Assembly: GCA_023261405.1 (NCBI GenBank)
Contig: JAHFOZ010000019.1
Location: 1-22,095 of the forward strand
DNA length: 22,095 nucleotides
DNA from: Planctomycetota bacterium
GTDB taxonomy: Bacteria > Planctomycetota > MHYJ01 > JACPRB01
Direction of reading: 5' to 3'
Positions within the stretch are counted from its first letter, which is position 1, and each line of letters opens with the position of its first letter. The notes beneath the pieces were generated by a model. The model was not told the origin of the DNA. It made no database searches and saw only the letters and a list, made by a program, of their open reading frames with translations. A program made the translations under genes and the position numbers. Below are positions 14,528-20,375 of the stretch, in pieces.

Positions 14528-15864
14528 CAGAGCTTGAGATACTTCAGGATATCGTCGTACAGCCCGCCCTGATTGGAGTAGAGGGCGTAGTTGCGCGCGG
14601 TGGAGAACCACTCGCGCGTGGAGGGCTTGACCCCGGAGGCCGCGGCGGAGAGGTCGGAGTTCGTGAGGGGCCTGGGCACGCCCGCCTTCATCGCCTCGCG
14701 GAGCTTGGCCTCGACGGCCACGTCGATCACCGCCTTGAGGTCGGCTCCCGAGAAGTCCTTGAGCTTCCGGGCGAGGCCCTCGAAGTCAAGGTCCGCAGCA
14801 GGCTTGCCGCGCGAGAGGATCCGAAGGATGGAGGCGCGGGCGTCGGAGTCGGGCGGCGGCACGAAGAGGATGCGGTCGAAGCGGCCGGGGCGCCGGAAGG
14901 CGGCGTCGAGGTGCCAGGGGGCGTTCGTGGCGCCGAGGATGAGCACGCCCTCGTTCGCGCTCTTGACGCCGTCGAGCTCGGAGAGGAACTGGTTGATGAG
15001 CTGGCGGCCGGCACTCTTGCGCATGTCGCTGCGGGAGGCGCCCAGGGCGTCCACCTCGTCGAAGAAGAGGACGCAGGGGGCGTTGCGGCGGGCCTGCTCG
15101 AAGATCTCGTGGAGGTTGCGCTCGCTCTGGCCGATCCACATGTCCAGGACGTCGCTGATCCCCACGGCGAGGAAGCGGGCCTTGATCTCGCCGGCGGTGG
15201 CTCGCGCGAGGTGGGTCTTGCCGCAGCCGGGGGGGCCGTAGAGGAGGATGCCGCCGCCCGCCGTCTTCCCGTAGGCCTTGTAGAGTTCCGGGTGGGAAAG
15301 CGGGTGGATGATCTTCATCCGGATCTCGTCCTTGAGGGACTCCATCCCTCCGACGTCCTTGAAGGAGACGTCCGGTTTCTCGAGCTCCACGGAGGGGTCG
15401 TCGGGCGCGTCCTCCACGGGGGCGCGGAGCCGGTCCTCTTCCTCGCCGGGGGGGCGGGCGGAGATGCCGAGCTCGCCGGCGAGGACCGCATCGGCGGCCG
15501 AGGGGTCGGCGTCCACGGCGCGACGGTACTCGCGCGCGGCGCGTTCCGGCTCCCCGGCACGGAGGAGGAGGCGCGCATGCAGGAGGTAGGCGCGCGCGGG
15601 GGTGTCGGGGAGGCGCGCGAGTTCCTCCACCACGACGAGGGCGGCGGAGTTCTTCCCCTGCCGGAAGAAGGCGTGGGCGAGGCCGAGCTTGAGGTCGGCG
15701 CTCGAGGCGTCGAGCGCGAGGGCCTGCTTAAACTCCTTCTCCGCCTCCTCGGGCCGGCCCCGCTCAAGGAGCGTCTCCGCCAGATGCCGCCGGAGGGGGA
15801 CGTTGTCGGGAGAGACCATAAGCGCCTCGCGGAGGGCGCGGACCGTTTCGTCGGTCGGGGGCAT
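14527..15864 (-). CDS. TPR-fused AAA+ ATPase (Vps4/katanin-like)
   Basis: The 445-aa product joins an N-terminal TPR array (about 1-130, e.g. 'RPEEAEKEFKQALALDASSADLKLGLAHAFFRQGK') to one AAA+ module. The module opens with 'SFKDVGGMESLKDEIRMKIIHPL' (about 167-189), as in Cdc48/Vps4/spastin-type ATPases. Walker A is GPPGCGKT (210-217) and Walker B is VLFFDE (265-270). The pore-loop region is 'DVLDMWIGQSERN' (238-250), sensor 1 is Asn314 in 'GATN', and arginine-finger candidates are Arg325 and Arg328 in 'FRRPGRFDR'. Sensor-2-like 'FSGADL' lies at 371-376. The C-terminal 'STREWFSTARNYALYSNQGGLYDDILKYLKL' resembles the last helix of Vps4-type enzymes. All catalytic residues are intact. No Shine-Dalgarno is seen; a promoter ending seven bases before ATG 15864 suggests a leaderless message. 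The coupled downstream gene encodes a TPR membrane protein. Confidence 0.93.
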   Translation of the reverse strand: MPPTDETVRALREALMVSPDNVPLRRHLAETLLERGRPEEAEKEFKQALALDASSADLKLGLAHAFFRQGKNSAALVVVEELARLPDTPARAYLLHARLLLRAGEPERAAREYRRAVDADPSAADAVLAGELGISARPPGEEEDRLRAPVEDAPDDPSVELEKPDVSFKDVGGMESLKDEIRMKIIHPLSHPELYKAYGKTAGGGILLYGPPGCGKTHLARATAGEIKARFLAVGISDVLDMWIGQSERNLHEIFEQARRNAPCVLFFDEVDALGASRSDMRKSAGRQLINQFLSELDGVKSANEGVLILGATNAPWHLDAAFRRPGRFDRILFVPPPDSDARASILRILSRGKPAADLDFEGLARKLKDFSGADLKAVIDVAVEAKLREAMKAGVPRPLTNSDLSAAASGVKPSTREWFSTARNYALYSNQGGLYDDILKYLKL

Positions 15865-15871
15865 CGGAGCG

Positions 15872-15901
15872 ATGATAGCGGAACCCGTCGCGGGGAGTCA
15901 A
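15872..15901 (-). promoter_or_regulatory. Sigma70-type promoter for the TPR-AAA+ operon
   Basis: On the minus strand TTGACT (15901-15896), an 18-nt spacer and TATCAT (15877-15872) form a near-consensus promoter in otherwise GC-rich DNA. The -10 ends seven bases before the ATG at 15864, placing the transcription start at or next to the A of ATG. No Shine-Dalgarno is present between them, as expected for a leaderless mRNA. Confidence 0.65.
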
Positions 15902-15934
15902 CGCGGAGCGTTTACCCGGTGAACGCCGCGAAGC

Positions 15935-16564
15935 TCAGGCCTGCGCCCAGAACTTCATGACCGCGAGCACGGCGAGGACCAGCGCGCCGATGCCCAGGCA
16001 GACCCCGTTGAAGTAGCGCTCGATGAAGACCTTCACCCGGGGCCCCATGAAGTAGCAGAGGAGCGCGAGGGTGAAGAAGCGGGCCGAGCGGCCGGCGGTG
16101 GACGCCAGCAGCAGGGTTCCCAGGCTCAGGTGCAGGAAGCCTGAGCCCAGGGTGATGAGCTTGAAGGGCAGGGGGACGAAGGAGTAGAGCAGCGTCACCG
16201 TGAAGGCGTCGGCCTGCAGCCTGGCCCGGATGGGGTCCGGAATGGGGCCCACGATGCGGACGCCGACGCTGTCCCAGAGGGCATAGCCGATGCAAAAGCC
16301 CACGACGGCACCCGCCACGCTCGCGACGGTGTCGACGGTCGCGTACCAGAACGAGCGCCGGGGCCGCTCGAGGGAGAGGGCGACCTGGAGGAAGAGAGGT
16401 GGGATGGGGAAGATGAAGGAGTCGAGGAACGCGAAGACGGCGAGCGCGAGGGTGCCCCAGGGATGGTGGGCCCAGGAGAGGATCCAGTGGTAGAGTCGCC
16501 TGAGCGGGTTTTTCGCGAGGGTCGCGGCGGGGGCCGGCGTCGTCGCAGGCGCGCTATCGGCCAT
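15935..16564 (-). CDS. YqaA/DedA-like (VTT-domain) membrane protein
   Basis: The 209-aa product has a short Ala/Pro-rich polar N-terminus and then the YqaA-like SNARE-associated/VTT core. This includes 'GTLALAVFAFLDSFIFPIPPLFLQVALSL' (37-65), a re-entrant Pro-rich loop, 'VASVAGAVVGFCIGYALWDS' (80-99), 'YSFVPLPFKLITLGSGFLHLSLGTLLLAS' (127-155), 'GRSARFF' (158-164) and a final helix 'GIGALVLAVLAVMKFW'. VTT proteins are polytopic inner-membrane proteins linked to lipid handling and proton-motive-force-dependent processes. ATG 16564 lies within the end of the phosphoesterase gene, an 11-base overlap, so the two are probably co-translated. A longer frame upstream would run entirely inside the phosphoesterase gene and is rejected. 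Confidence 0.88.
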   Translation of the reverse strand: MADSAPATTPAPAATLAKNPLRRLYHWILSWAHHPWGTLALAVFAFLDSFIFPIPPLFLQVALSLERPRRSFWYATVDTVASVAGAVVGFCIGYALWDSVGVRIVGPIPDPIRARLQADAFTVTLLYSFVPLPFKLITLGSGFLHLSLGTLLLASTAGRSARFFTLALLCYFMGPRVKVFIERYFNGVCLGIGALVLAVLAVMKFWAQA

Positions 16565-17279
16565 ACTTGAGGCGTTCGGCCAGGATCTCCGGCAGGCCCG
16601 AGGCGACGATCTTCTTGGCGGCCTTCTCGACGTCGTAGCGGACGCGGGTGAGGCGGATGAGCTGTTCGTCGGAATCGTAGACGACACAGACGGCGTCGGG
16701 GTTCTCGTCGCGGGGCTGGCCGATGGAGCCCACGTTCACCATGATGCGGCAGTTCTCGTCGATCTTGACTTCGGTGTCCATGTTGAAGGAGACGTTCTTG
16801 CGCTTGAAGAAGTTCACGGGCACGTGGGAGTGGCCCATGAAGGAGAGGGGCGTGGTCTGCTGCTCGAAGGAGAGGTGCGCGTCGTAGCTCGTCTGGATGT
16901 ACTCGAAGAGCTCGGGGGAGTAGAGGGTGGAGTGGACCACGGTGAAGGTGTCGCAGTACTCCACGAGCTTGAGCGAGCGGATGTAGGCCTTGTGCTCGTC
17001 GGGGAGGGCGCGGCGGGTCCAGAGGGCGCTCTCGCGGGCGTAGGCGTTGAAGAAGTCGATGTTGAGCTTGTCCACGGCGGCGAAGTCATGGTTGCCGGCG
17101 GTGACGACGGCCTTGAGCCTGTGGCGGACGATGTCGACGCACTCGACGGGGTTGGCGCCGTAGCCCACGAGGTCGCCCACGGAGACGTGCTTCTCCACGC
17201 CCTGCTTTTCCATCTCCTCGAGCACGGCGGTGAGGGCCTCGAGGTTTGCGTGGATGTCGCCCAAGATTCCGTATTTCAT
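16554..17279 (-). CDS. Calcineurin-like metallophosphoesterase
   Basis: The 241-aa product carries the complete metallophosphoesterase motif set: 'GDIH' (Asp8, His10), 'GDLVGYGANP' (Asp36), 'GNHD' (Asn63, His64), a later His116 in 'VVHSTL', and 'GHSH' (His150, His152). These bind two metal ions and hydrolyse phosphate esters. The length and the 'MKYGILGDIHANLEAL' opening match small YfcE/phosphodiesterase-like proteins that often act on nucleotides or cyclic phosphodiesters; the true substrate is unknown. It starts four bases after the ABC permease stop and overlaps the YqaA-like gene by 11 bases, so it is the middle gene of a three-gene operon. No clear Shine-Dalgarno is seen, consistent with re-initiation after the permease. 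Confidence 0.94.
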   Translation of the reverse strand: MKYGILGDIHANLEALTAVLEEMEKQGVEKHVSVGDLVGYGANPVECVDIVRHRLKAVVTAGNHDFAAVDKLNIDFFNAYARESALWTRRALPDEHKAYIRSLKLVEYCDTFTVVHSTLYSPELFEYIQTSYDAHLSFEQQTTPLSFMGHSHVPVNFFKRKNVSFNMDTEVKIDENCRIMVNVGSIGQPRDENPDAVCVVYDSDEQLIRLTRVRYDVEKAAKKIVASGLPEILAERLKYGR

Positions 17280-17283
17280 GGTG

Positions 17284-18153
17284 TCAGCGGATTTCCCGTC
17301 TGCGGAAGAGGGAACAAGCTACGAGGAAGACGGCGCCCACGTAAAGCGAGGCGTACGCGAACGAAAGAGCCAGGTAGCGTGACGAAATGATCTTACCCTC
17401 GCTGAAATGGGTCTGCAAGTTAAAGTACCCCAGATTCGGCATCACGTTCGTGAACGCCCGTCCCGCGGCCGAGAGCGGCCCCACTCCAAGGATTTCGACG
17501 CTGGCAAGCATGTAGCTTGAGATGTTTCCGAGGATGTAGGCGAGACTGACCGCGGCCACGGAGACGGGAACGGGGAGGAAGGCGGAGAAGCTGACCGCCA
17601 GGGCCGCGAGGATCGCGGACTGGAAGAAGGCCAGGAGGGACCCCTGCAGGACCACGCCTCCCTGGCGGAGGATGAAGGCATCCCAGATCGCACCGGCGGT
17701 GGTGACGAAGGGGCTGTGGCCCTGCTCCAGGCCGCGGGCGACGTCCGCGTCCGTGAGGGGGAAGTTGGGCCAGGCCATCATCCAGAGCGTGAGGTACAGG
17801 GTGCTCGTGAGGAAGACGATGCCGGGGACGAGGGCGAGGAGGAGGCCCAGGTACTTGCCCAGGAGGAAGTCGCGCCGCAGGAGGGGCTTGGAAAGGAGCG
17901 TCACGGCGGTGCGGTCCTCGAGCTCCCGGGTGACGACGAGGCCCGAGGTGATGACGATGACGAGGAAGGACCAGAGGGTGATGGTGGCCATGCCCATCTC
18001 CCGCACGGCGTTGATCTCCTGGTAGAAGCTGAAGAGGGTGAGGAGCTTGGAGAAGTAGATGAGGGCGGCGGCGATGAGGAGGAGGATGCAGTAGAGGGGA
18101 CGGCGGACGGTCTCCCCGTAGGTGGAGAAGGCGAGGGGGCGGATCGCGGTCAT
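17284..18153 (-). CDS. ABC-2 type transporter permease
   Basis: The 289-aa product has about six membrane segments (about 18-40, 56-76, 99-125, 167-192, 195-215, 262-284). It also has the ABC-2 signature after the second segment, 'TRELEDRTAVTLLSKPLLRRDFLLGKYLG' (75-103). This is the 'E-x-R-x-G-T-x-LL-x-x-P-x-x-R-x-x-F-x-x-GK' pattern of NosY/CcmB-like permeases. Such subunits pair with an ATPase to export substrates or assist envelope assembly. No ATPase gene is beside it; it begins the operon and shares a divergent AT-rich region with parB, so the ATPase must be elsewhere. A TATAAT (18190-18195) lies about 37 bases before ATG 18153, which has no Shine-Dalgarno. Confidence 0.88.
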   Translation of the reverse strand: MTAIRPLAFSTYGETVRRPLYCILLLIAAALIYFSKLLTLFSFYQEINAVREMGMATITLWSFLVIVITSGLVVTRELEDRTAVTLLSKPLLRRDFLLGKYLGLLLALVPGIVFLTSTLYLTLWMMAWPNFPLTDADVARGLEQGHSPFVTTAGAIWDAFILRQGGVVLQGSLLAFFQSAILAALAVSFSAFLPVPVSVAAVSLAYILGNISSYMLASVEILGVGPLSAAGRAFTNVMPNLGYFNLQTHFSEGKIISSRYLALSFAYASLYVGAVFLVACSLFRRREIR

Positions 18154-18189
18154 GTATTATTTATGGGCAAACCCATTCCATCGAGAATA

Positions 18190-18195
18190 ATTATA
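18190..18195 (-). promoter_or_regulatory. -10 element for the permease operon
   Basis: TATAAT on the minus strand, a perfect -10 match, lies in an AT-rich island of the 125-bp divergent region. No good -35 is found 16-18 bases upstream. The predicted leader is about 30 nt. Confidence 0.4.
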
Positions 18196-18218
18196 GCTCC
18201 ACCGCGGGCGGCTGAGGG

Positions 18219-18224
18219 TATAAT
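18219..18224 (+). promoter_or_regulatory. -10 element for parB
   Basis: A perfect TATAAT stands 54 bases before the parB ATG. No TTG-type -35 is at the right distance. It overlaps the divergent control region of the permease operon. Confidence 0.45.
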
Positions 18225-18278
18225 AGCGTCGCGAGGATCGCCATGGTTCTCGCGGGTTTTTGAGAGAGAGGGGAAGTC

Positions 18279-19124
18279 ATGTCGCCGTTGAAACGTCTGG
18301 GCATGGGTCTGGGTGCGCTCCTGGGCGGCACCGAGACCGAACCCGCGGCCCCTTCCGAAACGCCGAATGCCCTGGAGTTGTCCTCCATCCGCCCCAATCC
18401 GTACCAGCCCCGGGCGCTGTTCGATGAGAAGGAGATCGAATCGCTCGCCGCCTCGGTCAAGCAAGAGGGGCTGCTCCAGCCCGTGGTGGTCCGGCCGGTG
18501 GCGGGAGGCTTCTACGAACTCGTGGCGGGGGAGCGACGCTGGCGCGCCGCACGCAAGGCGGGCCTGGAGCGAATCCCCGTGGTCATCCGGGCGGTGGACG
18601 ATCAGAAGATGCTCGAGCTGGCCCTGATCGAGAACCTCCAGCGCCGCGATCTGAACCCGATGGAAAAGGCGCGGGCCTTCCGGCAGCTCATGCAACTCAA
18701 CTCCTGGACTCAGGAGCAGCTGGCCGACGCCATGGGACTGGGGCGGCCCACGGTGGCCAATTTCCTCCGGCTCCTGGATCTACCGCTGGAGGTACAGGAG
18801 GCTGTTTCACGTGGAACAATCAGCATGGGGCACGCCCGGGCCCTCCTGGCGGCCCCCCAGCGCGGCACCCTGCTCCAACTCCTCCGAAGGGTGATCGAGG
18901 AGGACCTCTCCGTCCGCGCCCTGGAGAGGCTGCTCACCCGGCGTCCGGACCCGCCCCCGGGCCCCGTGTCCCGATCCAGGAAGGAACCCTACCTTGAGGA
19001 GCTGGAGCAGAAGCTGATGGACAAGCTGGGGGCCCGGGTGGAGATCATGCCGGAAGCCATCGTGATTCCCTACGGGTCCAACGCCCAGCTCACCAACATC
19101 CTCAGGCGGTTGGGCATCCTGTAG
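18279..19124 (+). CDS. parB: Chromosome-partitioning protein ParB (Spo0J/Noc superfamily)
   Basis: The 281-aa product has every chromosomal ParB landmark. The N-terminal basic 'KRLGMGLGALLGG' (5-17) is the ParA-stimulating peptide. The CTP-binding domain has 'LELSSIRPNPYQPR' (32-45), 'GERRWRA' (84-90) and 'ENLQRRDLNPME' (118-129). The helix-turn-helix (143-165, 'WTQEQLADAMGLGRPTVANFLRL') contacts parS, and the C-terminal dimerisation domain ends in 'NAQLTNILRRLGIL'. ParB is a CTP-dependent clamp that loads at parS, spreads and guides origin segregation with ParA and SMC. ATG 18279 has GAGGGG six bases upstream. A perfect parS lies inside the gene. No parA is adjacent: upstream is a divergent permease and downstream a convergent 146-aa gene. 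The ParA peptide is kept, so a ParA elsewhere is expected. Confidence 0.97.
   Translation: MSPLKRLGMGLGALLGGTETEPAAPSETPNALELSSIRPNPYQPRALFDEKEIESLAASVKQEGLLQPVVVRPVAGGFYELVAGERRWRAARKAGLERIPVVIRAVDDQKMLELALIENLQRRDLNPMEKARAFRQLMQLNSWTQEQLADAMGLGRPTVANFLRLLDLPLEVQEAVSRGTISMGHARALLAAPQRGTLLQLLRRVIEEDLSVRALERLLTRRPDPPPGPVSRSRKEPYLEELEQKLMDKLGARVEIMPEAIVIPYGSNAQLTNILRRLGIL
18803..18818 (+). promoter_or_regulatory. parS: parS centromere site inside parB
   Basis: TGTTTCACGTGGAACA is exactly the reverse complement of the classical Bacillus parS TGTTCCACGTGAAACA. It has the CACGTG core and flanking arms bound by ParB's helix-turn-helix. It is read in frame as part of Val-Ser-Arg-Gly-Thr in ParB. 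B. subtilis also carries a parS within spo0J (its parB), so the placement has precedent. It is the only match I found in the window. Confidence 0.93.
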
Positions 19125-19190
19125 GGGGCCGAGGCGGTTCACCCCGCGGGCCGTGCCTTGGACCGGAGCCGCAGAAGCCCGGAGCCAATA

Positions 19191-19215
19191 GTGCCGCCTG
19201 CGGCCGGCGGATCAC
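19191..19215. terminator. Possible terminator hairpin between convergent parB and 146-aa gene
   Basis: CCGCC (19194-19198) pairs with GGCGG (19206-19210) around a 7-nt loop. GTG (19191-19193) and CAC (19213-19215) extend it past a two-base bulge. It lies in the 117-bp gap between convergent stops, where a bidirectional terminator is expected, but no T-run follows. Confidence 0.35.
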
Positions 19216-19241
19216 GGACTTGAGAGTCGGGGTAGAGAGGC

Positions 19242-19682
19242 CTACTTCTTGGGCGGGGCGGGTACCTGCCGGATCCGGACTGCCGTGTCACGGAAGATCT
19301 TGGAGTGGGCCGATGCCTTGTCGGGCTCCGGCTGCCGGCCGCCCTTCCAGGGATTGGCCAGGAAGTAGTCGAAGGGGAAGAGCTCGTGGCTGTACTTCCC
19401 CATGGCCCGCATGAACCCGTCCTGATGGATGTTCATCCAGCCGAACTTCGTCAGGATGAAAATGTCGATGTCGTCGCCTCCCGCGGGGAAGGACTTCACC
19501 ACGACGGAGAGATGCTCGGAGCCGTCGGCGATTTTCACGACGGCCGAGAAGAGCCCGATGTCCGAGGGGGCGAAGCCGATGGCCTCCGAGACCTTGGGGT
19601 TCGCGTCCCCCTGGGTTGCCGCGTCCATCAGCCAGCACTTCCCCGCCAGGACGTCTTCGCGCTTGATGTCGTTCAGGTTCAT
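19242..19682 (-). CDS. Hypothetical protein, 146 aa
   Basis: I do not recognise this family. The product is acidic to neutral, with no signal or membrane segment, and looks like a small alpha/beta domain: 'MNLNDIKREDVLAGKCWLMDAA', 'IGLFSAVVKIADGSEHLSVVVKSFPAGGDDIDIFILTKFGWMNI', then 'FMRAMGKYSHELFPFDYFLANPWKGG' and a proline-rich end (PAPPKK). The strong strand pattern at about 42-82 and the Trp/Phe/Tyr content suggest a folded protein. It has its own promoter (TTGCTG-17-TAGGAT, 19700-19728) overlapping the end of nth, which supports real expression. The leader would be about 11 nt. GGGAACG about 7 bases before ATG 19682 is a weak ribosome-binding site. Nothing in the context assigns a role. 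Confidence 0.75.
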   Translation of the reverse strand: MNLNDIKREDVLAGKCWLMDAATQGDANPKVSEAIGFAPSDIGLFSAVVKIADGSEHLSVVVKSFPAGGDDIDIFILTKFGWMNIHQDGFMRAMGKYSHELFPFDYFLANPWKGGRQPEPDKASAHSKIFRDTAVRIRQVPAPPKK

Positions 19683-19697
19683 GGGTTCGTTCCCGGT

Positions 19698-20375
19698 TTA
19701 TCCTACTCGCCCCGCAGAAGGACAGCAAGAAGATAGAGGGCATTCGGCGCAATTCGGCGCCCGTGCCGAGCACACCTTCCGGCCATGCCAGATCAGACGG
19801 TGGGAGAAGTCGATCCACTCCTGCCGGGGCAGAAGCTTCATCAGGTCCAGTTCGATCTTCTTCGGGTCATCGTGCCGCGTGAGTCCCAGGCGGCGGCTCA
19901 GGCGACGGACGTGGGTGTCCACCACCACGCCCGTCGTCTTCCTGAACCAGGTGCCCAGCACGACGTTGGCGGTCTTCCGCGCCACGCCCGGGAGTTCGAG
20001 CAGTTCTTCCATCGTTTCCGGGACTTGCCCCCCATGCTTCTCCACCAGGAGGCGGGCGGCCCCGAGTATGCTCTTCGCCTTGTTCCGGAAGAAGCCGGTG
20101 GGGCGGATCTCCTGCTCGAGGACCTTGACATCGGCGGCAGCAAAGTCCTTCGCGGATCTGTATTTCCTGAAGAGCGGGGCGGTCACACCGTTCACCCGGT
20201 TGTCGGTGCACTGGGCGGAGAGGATCGTGGCGACCAGGAGTTCAAGCGCGTTGGAATGGACGAGCGCGCAGCGCGCCTCCCCGTAGGTCTTCCGCAGGGC
20301 GGGGAGGATCTGCCCGACCCGCTCAGTCTTTGAGGATCGCAAGGACTTCCTCCAGGGGTCGGGTGTTGAGCACAT
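19698..20375 (-). CDS. nth: Endonuclease III
   Basis: The 225-aa product is a complete Nth. Its helix-hairpin-helix 'LPGVARKTANVVLG' (128-141) carries the catalytic Lys134, and 'VVDTHVRRLSRRLG' carries the catalytic Asp153. A C-terminal [4Fe-4S] motif C-x6-C-x2-C-x5-C is formed by Cys202, Cys209, Cys212 and Cys218. Nth is a bifunctional glycosylase/AP lyase that removes oxidised pyrimidines in base-excision repair. ATG 20375 has GGAGG six bases upstream and lies 53 bases inside the preceding PolX/PHP gene. A TTG at 20342 also has GGAGG at the same spacing and would remove a non-conserved 11-residue start, so it is a credible alternative. The overlap with a PolX-related gene makes a repair operon likely. 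The 3' end contains the promoter of the next gene. Confidence 0.96.
   Translation of the reverse strand: MCSTPDPWRKSLRSSKTERVGQILPALRKTYGEARCALVHSNALELLVATILSAQCTDNRVNGVTAPLFRKYRSAKDFAAADVKVLEQEIRPTGFFRNKAKSILGAARLLVEKHGGQVPETMEELLELPGVARKTANVVLGTWFRKTTGVVVDTHVRRLSRRLGLTRHDDPKKIELDLMKLLPRQEWIDFSHRLIWHGRKVCSARAPNCAECPLSSCCPSAGRVG
19700..19728 (-). promoter_or_regulatory. Promoter of the 146-aa gene overlapping the nth 3' end
   Basis: TTGCTG (19728-19723), a 17-nt spacer and TAGGAT (19705-19700) lie on the minus strand. The -10 overlaps the nth stop codon (19698-19700). The start of transcription should be near 19693, about 11 bases before ATG 19682. Confidence 0.5.
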
